Positions 3,981 through 10,097 of a stretch of 10,924 bases of DNA are shown piece after piece. Where the stretch lies: the NCBI GenBank assembly GCA_021823425.1, contig JAKANX010000029.1, forward strand, positions 1 through 10,924, given 5' to 3'. Position numbers and translations under genes: made by a program. Source of the DNA: Microcaldota archaeon. GTDB lineage: Archaea; Micrarchaeota; Micrarchaeia; Anstonellales; Bilamarchaeaceae. Under the pieces are notes generated by a model. It was not told the DNA's origin, did no database searches, and saw only the letters and a list, made by a program, of their open reading frames with translations. Every line of letters starts with the position of its first letter. Position 1 is the first letter of the stretch.

Positions 3981-5159
3981 CTATGGCTGCATCCACTCTA
4001 TTTCGTAGTGCTCGTAGTCGCTTCCGGGAAGCTCTATCCGCTTGACCGCGTAGTAGGTCACGCTGCTCTCCCTGTCCGCGATTGCGAGCAGCACTTCAAG
4101 CCCGTAGTGCTTGGCCTCAAACAGCGCCTCCGCGAGCTCCTCGCCGCCGAGGTATTCGTCCTCGGAAAGCGAGCACATCAGGAACGTGGGCTGCCCGTCC
4201 TTGGGGGTCTCAATGCCGCCGCTCTTGCGGTGGTATAGCAAATAATCCAAACGGGGCTTTTTCGCGTTCACTTTAATGTCCAGCTTCTTTCCGGGAATCG
4301 CGAGGATGAAGGTCTTTTTCACCGAGTGCGCGACCCTTATCGCGCGGGACCATTCGGAAATGAGCATCTTGCTCCTGCGCGGGAAGATGTGCACCACGTG
4401 CTTGGAATGAATCCATTCGTCGTTCTCCCTGACCGGGGATGCGCCGGGGAAATAAATCCTGAAATGGGTTCCGAACTTGAAGCCCGTCTTCAAAACGTAG
4501 CCCTTGTTCCTCCAGTCCTCGTACACCGCGTACATGTCCTCGAAATACTTTATGCGCCCGTCAGCCTCCTTCCACACGTCGTCAAGCTTCGCGTTCTTCA
4601 GGGTTAGGTTGCCGTGCTTGAGCAGATAGAGGGTCTCGTAAACGTCCAGCTTGGCGATTTTTCCGCGGTGCGCGGCCTTGTAGGTGCCGAACTGGCCTAT
4701 CCAGTATTTCTCGTAGAGCTCCTTCCCGCTGGCCTCGTCGTCAATTATCGTGATGAGGTCGTCGCTGAAGAACACGCCCTGCAATGCGTACGGGTCTATC
4801 CTGAACGTGCCGCCCTTGTATCTTTTGGCGGACGTGCGGCCGTAGTTCCCCTTGGCCTTGGCGCTCGGCTGGGTCATGAGCCCGCGGTCGCGCCAGTCCT
4901 TGAAGGTCAGGTAGCGCGCGAGGAGCTTTTTCCTTTTCAAAAATAAGGAGGCGATGTCGTTGAACGTGTAGGTGTTGGACGCCTCGTCTATGCAGGAAGC
5001 GTTCCTTATGTCCATCATGTAGAGGGCCTCCTCGGGCTCCAGGCTGATTACGCCTTTTTTCATCTCGCCGTAGAACCCGTTCTGCAGCGAGCTTACGTCC
5101 TGGGGCTCCCTAACGGATATTTCGCCCTTCTTCCGCTCAAGATAAAGAGTTATTCCCAT
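3981..5159 (-). CDS. endA: tRNA-splicing endonuclease, three-unit (epsilon2-like) form
   Basis: EndA cuts the bulge-helix-bulge motif at both ends of archaeal tRNA introns, leaving 2',3'-cyclic phosphate and 5'-hydroxyl ends. At 392 aa it is about twice a homotetrameric EndA and matches the three-unit form known from ARMAN. The order is an N-terminal non-catalytic unit (about 1-100, with a remnant RYLTFKDWRDRGL), a complete catalytic unit (about 125-290) and a C-terminal structural unit (about 300-392, ending YEIEW). The catalytic region shows YEDWRNKGYVLKTGFKFG, then FRIY (Tyr236), HSKHVVHIF (His251) and RVAHSVKK (Lys282), the expected Tyr-His-Lys triad. ATG 5159 is preferred because AGGTGA lies eight bases upstream; GTG 5171 overlaps that Shine-Dalgarno. 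The intron-bearing tRNA-Phe lies about 320 bases downstream on the same strand. Confidence 0.93.
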   Translation of the reverse strand: MGITLYLERKKGEISVREPQDVSSLQNGFYGEMKKGVISLEPEEALYMMDIRNASCIDEASNTYTFNDIASLFLKRKKLLARYLTFKDWRDRGLMTQPSAKAKGNYGRTSAKRYKGGTFRIDPYALQGVFFSDDLITIIDDEASGKELYEKYWIGQFGTYKAAHRGKIAKLDVYETLYLLKHGNLTLKNAKLDDVWKEADGRIKYFEDMYAVYEDWRNKGYVLKTGFKFGTHFRIYFPGASPVRENDEWIHSKHVVHIFPRRSKMLISEWSRAIRVAHSVKKTFILAIPGKKLDIKVNAKKPRLDYLLYHRKSGGIETPKDGQPTFLMCSLSEDEYLGGEELAEALFEAKHYGLEVLLAIADRESSVTYYAVKRIELPGSDYEHYEIEWMQP

Positions 5160-5184
5160 TTTGTTTTTCACCTTTCAAGCCTTT

Positions 5185-5219
5185 GGGTGCTGCGCAGCTA
5201 AAAAAAATGTGCGCAACCC
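5185..5219. promoter_or_regulatory. Inverted repeat in the divergent endA / secreted-protein promoter region
   Basis: GGGT-(GC)-TGCGCA (5185-5196) and TGCGCA-ACCC (5210-5219) form 10 base pairs with a two-base bulge. They flank an A8 tract that reads ATTTTTTTTAGC on the minus strand, the only AT-rich candidate for the endA promoter. The left arm also contains the palindrome GCTGCGCAGC (5189-5198). The placement around the promoter core suggests a repressor operator or a supercoil-extruded hairpin; this is inference. Confidence 0.4.
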
Positions 5220-5235
5220 TAAATGCGCGGGAAAG

Positions 5236-5243
5236 TTTATAAT
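5236..5243 (+). promoter_or_regulatory. TATA box for the secreted-protein operon
   Basis: TTTATAAT is centred about 25 bases before ATG 5265, the spacing for a leaderless archaeal transcript. It also argues against the longer start at 5223, which would place the promoter inside the coding region. Confidence 0.65.
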
Positions 5244-5264
5244 CCGCGCATCCGAATGCAGGGC

Positions 5265-5765
5265 ATGGGAAAACTCGCGCTTTTCGCAGCTCTCTTTGCG
5301 CTCTTTTGCCTCGCATTCGCGGACGTGGGGCCTTCGCCTGCGCCCCCTTCCATAACTGTGAATTTCATCAAGGGCGGCGCCCCGTACACGGGGAACGTGC
5401 AGCTCGCATACAATTGCACTTTCCAGAATGACGGGGACGCTTCCTCGCCCGTGGGGCAGCGGGTTGTGAACTTCGCCTGCAACGGGGGGACCTGCACGAA
5501 CGGAGGAGGATGGTTCTACAAGTTCAACCCGTGCTTCTACCCGCCCGAGGGCCGGTTCCAGTACGCGCTGGACGGGGTGAGCGGGTACGGCAGCACCGGG
5601 AACATGGCGTTCAACGAATCGCTCTTATATAAGGTGGAAGTAGACCTGGACGGCGGAAGCGTGAAAAAGACGACCACGAGGCCGGGGCTGTGCCCGCTCG
5701 CATTCGTTACTTTTGCGGGAGCGCTTGCTTGCGCAGGAATATTCAAACGGGGTGTGCGTATATGA
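5265..5765 (+). CDS. Secreted, membrane-anchored Cys-rich protein, paralogue A
   Basis: A 166-aa protein with a signal peptide (residues 1-19, hydrophobic ALFAALFALFCLAFA, cleavage likely after LAFA). The mature part begins DVGPSP and continues PPSITVNF, YNCTF, VVNFACNGGTC, FYKFNPCFYPPEGRF and RPGLC. A final hydrophobic segment (about 143-160, LAFVTFAGALACAGIF) and a basic end (KRGVRI) suggest C-terminal anchoring. The ectodomain looks beta-rich with conserved cysteines likely in disulfides outside the cell. It shares the whole pattern with the next gene, so the two arose by tandem duplication. The start is ATG 5265, placed by the TATA spacing; ATG 5256 is an alternative. The family is not recognised. 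Confidence 0.82.
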   Translation: MGKLALFAALFALFCLAFADVGPSPAPPSITVNFIKGGAPYTGNVQLAYNCTFQNDGDASSPVGQRVVNFACNGGTCTNGGGWFYKFNPCFYPPEGRFQYALDGVSGYGSTGNMAFNESLLYKVEVDLDGGSVKKTTTRPGLCPLAFVTFAGALACAGIFKRGVRI

Positions 5766-6241
5766 AATGGATTGCAATTCTGGGGTTCGCCCTGCTCGCC
5801 GCAGGGCTGTTCGCGGACGTGGGGCCCACGCCGCCGAAGCCGGACATAACCGTAAGCTTCAGTTACAGGGGTTCCCCGTACGCGGCAGTGGAGCCGGTGG
5901 TGTACCATTGCATCGCCGACGAGCAGGCGCTCAGGAACTGGGGAAGCACCGCCGCGTTCGCGTGCAAAAATGGCGCGTGCAGCAACAACGAGTGGAATTT
6001 CTACAAGCTGAGCCCGTGCTTCTACCCGAAGAGCGGGTATTTCACATACATGTTCAACGGGACGCAGATGCGCAGCGAGGGCATGAACTTCAACCAGGGC
6101 GGCTCGTATGACATCCGGATAAACGCGCCCACAGGCGAGATGGCCAGCAGGAGCTGGTCCAGCGGCGCGTGCGCGCCTGCGGCGCTGCTTCCCGCGGTGC
6201 TTGCCGCGCTTTTCCTCGCAAGGAACGGAAAATGGAACTGA
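5762..6241 (+). CDS. Secreted, membrane-anchored Cys-rich protein, paralogue B
   Basis: A 159-aa paralogue of the preceding protein. It has a signal peptide (WIAILGFALLAAGLFA) followed by DVGPTP and DITVSF. YHC, AAFACKNGAC, FYKLSPCFYPKSGYF and GAC align one for one with the cysteine positions of paralogue A. A C-terminal hydrophobic stretch (APAALLPAVLAALFLA) ends in the charged RNGKWN. The ATG overlaps the stop of paralogue A in ATGA (5762-5765), implying translational coupling. The longer frame from 5690 lies inside paralogue A and is rejected. Function is unknown. A cell-surface structural or adhesive role would fit, but this is inference. Confidence 0.85.
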   Translation: MKWIAILGFALLAAGLFADVGPTPPKPDITVSFSYRGSPYAAVEPVVYHCIADEQALRNWGSTAAFACKNGACSNNEWNFYKLSPCFYPKSGYFTYMFNGTQMRSEGMNFNQGGSYDIRINAPTGEMASRSWSSGACAPAALLPAVLAALFLARNGKWN

Positions 6242-6570
6242 ATTTCCTCCAGGCATACGCGTTCACGCTCGCGATTGAAACGGCGGCTTTGCTTTTCCTT
6301 TTGCGCAGGGAATACGGGGCTGGGCTTATTGCGGGGAATTCCATCATGGCGAATTCGCTCACGCTTCCTTTGGTGTGGTTCGCGTTTCCCCTCCTCGGGC
6401 TCGGCTATCCCATTCAAATAGCGCTCTCCGAGCTGTTCGCATTTGCGGCCGAGGCGGGGGCCTATTTCATTTTATTCAGGAAAATAGGCTGGAAAAAGGC
6501 CGCGGGGATAAGCCTTGCGGCGAATGCGGCTTCATTTTTGGCCGGTCTCGCCGTCTCTTACCTAATCTAG
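6232..6570 (+). CDS. Small polytopic membrane protein, third gene of the secreted-protein operon
   Basis: A 112-aa protein with about four membrane segments: YAFTLAIETAALLFLL (near 10-25), SLTLPLVWFAFPLLGLGY, IALSELFAFAAEAGAYFILF, and ISLAANAASFLAGLAVSYLI at the C-terminus. Polar residues recur within the segments: IET, NSLTLP, SELFAFAAE and NAASF. From memory this resembles a widespread small membrane family of unknown function with conserved Glu and Asn-x-x-Thr-x-Pro positions. It starts at ATG 6232, overlapping the end of paralogue B by 10 bases, with AGGAACGGA just upstream. Its 3' end overlaps the convergent metallo-hydrolase gene by 9 bases. Its strict linkage to the two surface proteins suggests a role in their export, anchoring or modification (inference). 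Confidence 0.8.
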   Translation: MELNFLQAYAFTLAIETAALLFLLRREYGAGLIAGNSIMANSLTLPLVWFAFPLLGLGYPIQIALSELFAFAAEAGAYFILFRKIGWKKAAGISLAANAASFLAGLAVSYLI

Positions 6571-7344
6571 GAATTTTTCCAGCCCGGGCTTGAGCACCAT
6601 GCCGTCCCTCGCTGCGAGCGTGCGCGCGCCGCTCTCCTTTTCTATGCGCGCGGCCTCCTTTTGCGGGCCCTCGCGCAGCATCTTCATTCCCATATGTGAA
6701 AGTAGCGCCATATTCGGCTTCGCCGCCTTGAGTATGCGTATCGCGTTGTCCGTGGTGAGGTGCCTCCCGTAGCTGTCCGCCTCGGGCTTCATCGCATTGA
6801 GTATCAGGTAGTCGCAGCCTGAATACTGCCTTTCCATGCCCTCGAAATATTCAGTGTCGCTTGTGTATCCAATGGTGAAGCCGTCCATGCGGAGCCTGAA
6901 GCCGAACGTGCTCTCCTCCTCGTGCATCGCCTTGAGTATTTCTATTGAAAATCCGCCTTTTGCCGTCTTGAATGTTTTCGATTCGCCCCACCTGGCCTCG
7001 TAAACCTCGCTGAGCTTGGAGAGGTGGAATTCTGTGAGCGCGCCTTTCCCTATGGAAAGCGCGTTCCTGCTCCCTATCAGGATGCCGCCCTTGCCCAGGG
7101 CGTGGTTGCTCATGGCCTCAATGAGCACGTTAGCGTCCGAGCAGTGGTCTATGTGCGCGTGGCTCAGTATCAACGCGCCAAGGTGCGTGGGGTTCTGGCC
7201 GCATTCAAGCCCGTGGACGAGCGCCCCGGGGCCCGGGTCCACATGGATGTTGAGGCTGCCGTTTATTCGGAAGCCGCCGGTCCAGCGCTTCTGCAGGAGA
7301 AGGTTTATCCTGCCCCCTCCTGTGCCCAGGAATACGATTTCCAT
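6562..7344 (-). CDS. Metallo-beta-lactamase-fold hydrolase (RNase Z / PhnP-like superfamily)
   Basis: A 260-aa protein with the superfamily layout. It has an N-terminal strand MEIVFLGTGGGR, a strand-plus-Asp segment (NIHVDPGPGAL, residues 32-42), the metal motif SHAHIDH (His62, His64, Asp66, His67), His141 (AMHEEES), Asp163 (YTSDTEYF) and a late His217 (LLSHMG). These supply two zinc sites, so it is probably an active hydrolase. The substrate is undetermined: RNase Z-type tRNA processing, cyclic phosphodiesterase or other activities all occur in this fold, and the RNase Z exosite arm is not obvious. It is the last gene of a minus-strand operon, starting four bases after the stop of the gene upstream. 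Confidence 0.88.
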   Translation of the reverse strand: MEIVFLGTGGGRINLLLQKRWTGGFRINGSLNIHVDPGPGALVHGLECGQNPTHLGALILSHAHIDHCSDANVLIEAMSNHALGKGGILIGSRNALSIGKGALTEFHLSKLSEVYEARWGESKTFKTAKGGFSIEILKAMHEEESTFGFRLRMDGFTIGYTSDTEYFEGMERQYSGCDYLILNAMKPEADSYGRHLTTDNAIRILKAAKPNMALLSHMGMKMLREGPQKEAARIEKESGARTLAARDGMVLKPGLEKFLD

Positions 7345-7348
7345 CTGT

Positions 7349-8284
7349 TCAGCCCATGTATCCGCTTATCTTTATCAAGCGCCTTCCTGCCTCGGTGATT
7401 GCGGAAATCTGCTCTATTTTCGCGTTTCTTGCGATTTCGGCCAATTCCGGATGGGCGAGCATGAGGTTCTTCATGCCCAGCCGGTCGCCGTGCGCCTCCC
7501 CTATTATGCGCTCTGCCGCGGGCCCCCCGAGGATGAGCACGGTCTTCTTTCCTTCCTTCCGCATGGAGAAGGAAACATCCTCGCTTGCAAGAGGGGGCTG
7601 GCTCCTGCTCGGAATCGCGCTTTTGGGGGCTGGGCGCCCGGATTTTCCGGGCCTTGCGCCCTCGCCTTGCGTTTCAATCGTAATTCCCTTGGTGGAATCC
7701 GCGTCAAAGGGGTTCTTCGTTTCCTTTCCGTCGCGCATTATGAAATTCACGTCCTTGGGCTGCATTTTTTCAAGCACCCCGGATTTTCCCAGCTCCGATT
7801 CCCTCATCAGCCTGTTTTTCTTCACGTTTTCAACCGCGATTTCGGCCGCCTTCGCAGGAGGGAGGTTTTTGCGGCCCGCCTCGCGCACGGCCGAATTTAT
7901 CGCGCCTTCCACGGGAAGCCCGCTCACGGTAATGGTTTTCTTAATCACTTTTGAGGGGGTGAGCTGGGACGTGCGCCTGCCCGCCTCGTTGGGCACGAAC
8001 AGGTCGTCGCGCTCGAAACGTCCGACAACAGAGCCGTCCAGCGCGCGCACCACCGCCTTGCCGTTTTCCACGCTCGCGCGCCCGGTGATTGTTTCGGCCT
8101 TTTCCGCGCCCTGCTTCCTGAAGAACTGCAGCGTGACCTCAAAGTTGTTTCCGGACTCCTTTCCAACGGTCATTTTCACCGTTTCGGACGGGGAGCCTTT
8201 CAAAGATGCGAATTTCTGCATCATTTCCATCAGTGGAGGGGGCGCGAATTCCGCCTCTTCCCTTGTAAGACCCTTGAGCGCCAT
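7349..8284 (-). CDS. Hypothetical soluble protein of unknown family (311 aa)
   Basis: I do not recognise this protein. The N-terminal third (about 1-115) looks like a beta-rich domain (TVKMTVGKESGNNFEVTLQF, then AVVRALDGSVVGRFERDDLF). A helical charged segment follows (about 125-175, AAEIAVENVKKNRLMRESEL), then a Pro/Ser/Gly-rich linker (about 200-235). A compact C-terminal region runs KKTVLILGGPAAERIIGEAHG to KIEQISAITEAGRRLIKISGY. There is no signal peptide or membrane segment. The start is ATG 8284, since GGTGA lies six bases upstream and overlaps the stop of the preceding gene (8291-8293); the TTG at 8290 is unlikely. It lies between a small membrane protein and a metallo-hydrolase in one operon. 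Confidence 0.8.
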   Translation of the reverse strand: MALKGLTREEAEFAPPPLMEMMQKFASLKGSPSETVKMTVGKESGNNFEVTLQFFRKQGAEKAETITGRASVENGKAVVRALDGSVVGRFERDDLFVPNEAGRRTSQLTPSKVIKKTITVSGLPVEGAINSAVREAGRKNLPPAKAAEIAVENVKKNRLMRESELGKSGVLEKMQPKDVNFIMRDGKETKNPFDADSTKGITIETQGEGARPGKSGRPAPKSAIPSRSQPPLASEDVSFSMRKEGKKTVLILGGPAAERIIGEAHGDRLGMKNLMLAHPELAEIARNAKIEQISAITEAGRRLIKISGYMG

Positions 8285-8290
8285 ATGCAA

Positions 8291-8554
8291 TCACCGTTCC
8301 CCGTACGAGTATTTGAGCCAGAGTTCCTTAAAAAAAGGAAGGGTGAGCGTTGAAAGGAGGAATCCGAATGCAGGGACTATCGCGTTCAGCCACGGGTTCG
8401 GAATGCTTATCGCGTTGAGGTAGAGGGCGATTGCAAGGTAAGTGAAAAGCGCGATGAGGAGGCGGCGCGACCAGCTCGTCTCCCATGCCTTGTCCGACTC
8501 CACTTTGGAATTGCGGGATTCTATGCTGCTTACCCTTTGTTCGAGCGAAGGCAT
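8291..8554 (-). CDS. Small two-TM membrane protein with N-terminal coiled coil
   Basis: An 87-aa protein. Residues 1-24 form a short charged helix (LEQRVSSIESRNSKVESDK) that could be a coiled coil, followed by WETSWSRRLLIALFTYLA. The first membrane segment is about 32-50. A short loop with Pro (ISIPNPWLN) leads to the second segment, about 55-75 (IVPAFGFLLSTLTLPFF), and a basic tail. From memory, small proteins with this SWSRRLL...PNPWLNAIVP...GFLLSTL pattern are common in DPANN and CPR genomes, without known function. It is the first gene of a three-gene operon, with TTTATTT (8577-8583) 26 bases upstream, so a leaderless mRNA is expected. Confidence 0.85.
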   Translation of the reverse strand: MPSLEQRVSSIESRNSKVESDKAWETSWSRRLLIALFTYLAIALYLNAISIPNPWLNAIVPAFGFLLSTLTLPFFKELWLKYSYGER

Positions 8555-8576
8555 GGCTTAGATATGGGAGGCAGGC

Positions 8577-8583
8577 AAATAAA
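8577..8583 (-). promoter_or_regulatory. TATA box for the small-membrane-protein / metallo-hydrolase operon
   Basis: The minus strand reads TTTATTT, centred 26 bases before ATG 8554, implying a leaderless transcript. It lies in the 42-base gap after the tRNA-thiolase stop codon. Confidence 0.55.
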
Positions 8584-8596
8584 CGTTTGCCGGAAC

Positions 8597-9547
8597 TCAC
8601 CTTAGCTGGCCGACCATCCTGCAGTGCATGCAGGTGCGCGAGCGCTCGTCCTCTTCCATGCCCTTGCGCGGCGCAGGGGTTGGTTCGCCGCACGCCGAGC
8701 AGTGTGAAATCCGGAATTCCTGCCCTTCAATTCCTTTGCGCATCAGGGATTCCATTTCAATGAACGAGGCGAGTATCCGCTGCTTGGTGCCGGGGTATTT
8801 TTCCTCGGTCGCGTTGAGCTGGCCCTTCACGTGCTGCCTGAACGCCTGGTGCGCGTAGGGGCATTCCGAATACTTGATTTCAATTCCCTTGAGCAGCGCG
8901 TACATCGCGACTTCGCGCTCGGGCGTGCGCAGGAGCGGCCTTATCCGGGAAATTAGGTGCGCGTCGTCGGAAAGCGGCTCCAAAAATCGCAGGAGGCGCA
9001 GCGGCTCGTTGCGCATCATGTTCATGAGCACGGTCTGCGCCACGTCGTCAAGGTTGTGGCCTATCGCTATCTTGTCCGCCTTGAGCTCGCGGGCGCCCTT
9101 GTTCAGGAGGTAGCGGCGGAAAACGCCGCACCAGCTGCATGCCGCCGCATTCGTCTTTTTCATCATCTGGTCAAGGGAGTAGCCGGAGTCTTTTTTGAAC
9201 GTGAGAACCTTGAGCGGGACCTTGAGCTTCCTGCACTCCTTTTTTGCGACTTTCAGCGTCGCTTCGCGGTATCCCTTGATTCCCTCGTCAATGGTTATTG
9301 CGGAAAGCTCGAAGGGAAGCTTTTTCCTGAGCTTGGAAAGGAGGTGGAGGAGGACGACGCTGTCCTTTCCCCCGGAAAGCCCGACCGCTATGCGCTCGCG
9401 CGGCCTCACCATGCCGAATTCGCGCACGGTGCGGAAAAACCTCTTTTCAAAATGGGTTATGAAACACCCGGCGCAAAGGTGGCGCGCGGCGTAGGCCAAG
9501 TTCACTGCGGAGGGCTTTCCGCACTCGGAGCAGGGAATTATTTTCAT
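8597..9547 (-). CDS. tRNA 2-thiolation enzyme, TtuA/Ncs6 (CTU1) family ATPase
   Basis: A 316-aa protein of the PP-loop family that adenylates a tRNA uridine or thymidine and inserts sulfur. It has an N-terminal zinc finger (CSEC at 6-9, with His23 and CAGC at 25-28) and the PP-loop GLSGGKDS (SGGKDS 58-63). Next come CSWC (Cys137, Cys140), GHNLDDVAQT and ECPYAH (Cys229), the three cysteines that hold the catalytic [4Fe-4S] cluster in TtuA-type enzymes. A C-terminal zinc site follows (CSAC 283-286, CMHC 306-309). Sequence alone does not decide between s2U34 (Ncs6) and s2T54 (TtuA), so no symbol is given. The start is ATG 9547: a TATA lies 25 bases upstream, and the longer frame enters the divergent gene. 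It shares a 34-base divergent promoter region with the hydrolase at 9582. Confidence 0.9.
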   Translation of the reverse strand: MKIIPCSECGKPSAVNLAYAARHLCAGCFITHFEKRFFRTVREFGMVRPRERIAVGLSGGKDSVVLLHLLSKLRKKLPFELSAITIDEGIKGYREATLKVAKKECRKLKVPLKVLTFKKDSGYSLDQMMKKTNAAACSWCGVFRRYLLNKGARELKADKIAIGHNLDDVAQTVLMNMMRNEPLRLLRFLEPLSDDAHLISRIRPLLRTPEREVAMYALLKGIEIKYSECPYAHQAFRQHVKGQLNATEEKYPGTKQRILASFIEMESLMRKGIEGQEFRISHCSACGEPTPAPRKGMEEDERSRTCMHCRMVGQLR

Positions 9548-9550
9548 AAA

Positions 9551-9560
9551 GGTTTTAACC
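9551..9560 (+). promoter_or_regulatory. TATA element for the isochorismatase-fold gene
   Basis: GGTTTTAACC has its TTTTAA core at 9553-9558, about 26 bases before ATG 9582, the spacing for a leaderless transcript. Confidence 0.5.
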
Positions 9561-9568
9561 GGGGAGGG

Positions 9569-9575
9569 CTTAAAT
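9569..9575 (-). promoter_or_regulatory. TATA element for the tRNA-thiolase gene
   Basis: The minus strand reads ATTTAAG, centred about 25 bases before ATG 9547. It lies between the plus-strand TATA and the plus-strand ATG, so the two divergent promoters interleave. Confidence 0.5.
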
Positions 9576-9581
9576 AGGATT

Positions 9582-10097
9582 ATGGACGCAAGGAACACGG
9601 CGCTGCTCGTGATAGACATGCAGAACGATTTCGTGGAAGACGGCGCAATTTTCGAAGTGAAGGGCATTCGCGATAGCTTGCCGCAGTTCAGCGAATTCAT
9701 AGCCAAATGCAGGGAACTGGGCGTGCTCGTAATTTACACCCGGCACAGGGAAAGCAAGGGAAAGGCGCTGAGGCAGAACACGCACGGCTGGAGGATACAC
9801 AAGGGCATCGCACCTGAGCAGGACATCGTGCTGGACAAGGGCAAGAATGACGCCTTTTCAGGGACCGCGCTGGACAGGGAGCTGCGCGGCAGGGAAATCA
9901 GGACCGTGATAATAACGGGGACGATGACGGACATCTGCTGCAATGCGACCGCGGCAGGCGCGCGCCTGCGCGGCTATGGGGTCGTTTTCTGCTCAGACCT
10001 CACGTTCACTTCCAAGAAGGAGGAGCACGAGCGCATACTCGGGGAAATGGGAACTTCCGTTAGAGCTTCCAAGGAGATACTGGAAGCCCTATCCTGA
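9582..10097 (+). CDS. Isochorismatase-fold cysteine hydrolase
   Basis: A 171-aa protein, typical length for the family. Its triad is visible: Asp12 (VIDMQNDF), Lys86 (VLDKGKNDAFSGTAL) and Cys119 (GTMTDICCNATA). Members hydrolyse amides or esters (nicotinamide, isochorismate, ureidoacrylate and others) through a cysteine intermediate. The Asp-x-His...His zinc site of nicotinamidases is not seen: the corresponding region reads YTRHRESKG. Nicotinamidase activity is therefore not supported, and the substrate is open. It is divergent from the tRNA thiolase through a compact shared promoter region. Its 3' end overlaps the convergent gene by 9 bases. Confidence 0.9.
   Translation: MDARNTALLVIDMQNDFVEDGAIFEVKGIRDSLPQFSEFIAKCRELGVLVIYTRHRESKGKALRQNTHGWRIHKGIAPEQDIVLDKGKNDAFSGTALDRELRGREIRTVIITGTMTDICCNATAAGARLRGYGVVFCSDLTFTSKKEEHERILGEMGTSVRASKEILEALS

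Noticed and set aside
5537..6256. Minus-strand open frame of 239 codons across the secreted-protein genes
   Set aside because: The plus-strand genes have signal peptides, paralogy and overlapping start/stop signals; the minus frame is an Arg/Ala-rich shadow.
7356..8423. Plus-strand open frame of 355 codons opposite the 311-aa unknown gene
   Set aside because: It is antisense to a gene with a Shine-Dalgarno and operon spacing, and spans two minus-strand genes; the translation is low-complexity Ser/Pro/Arg, typical of a shadow frame.
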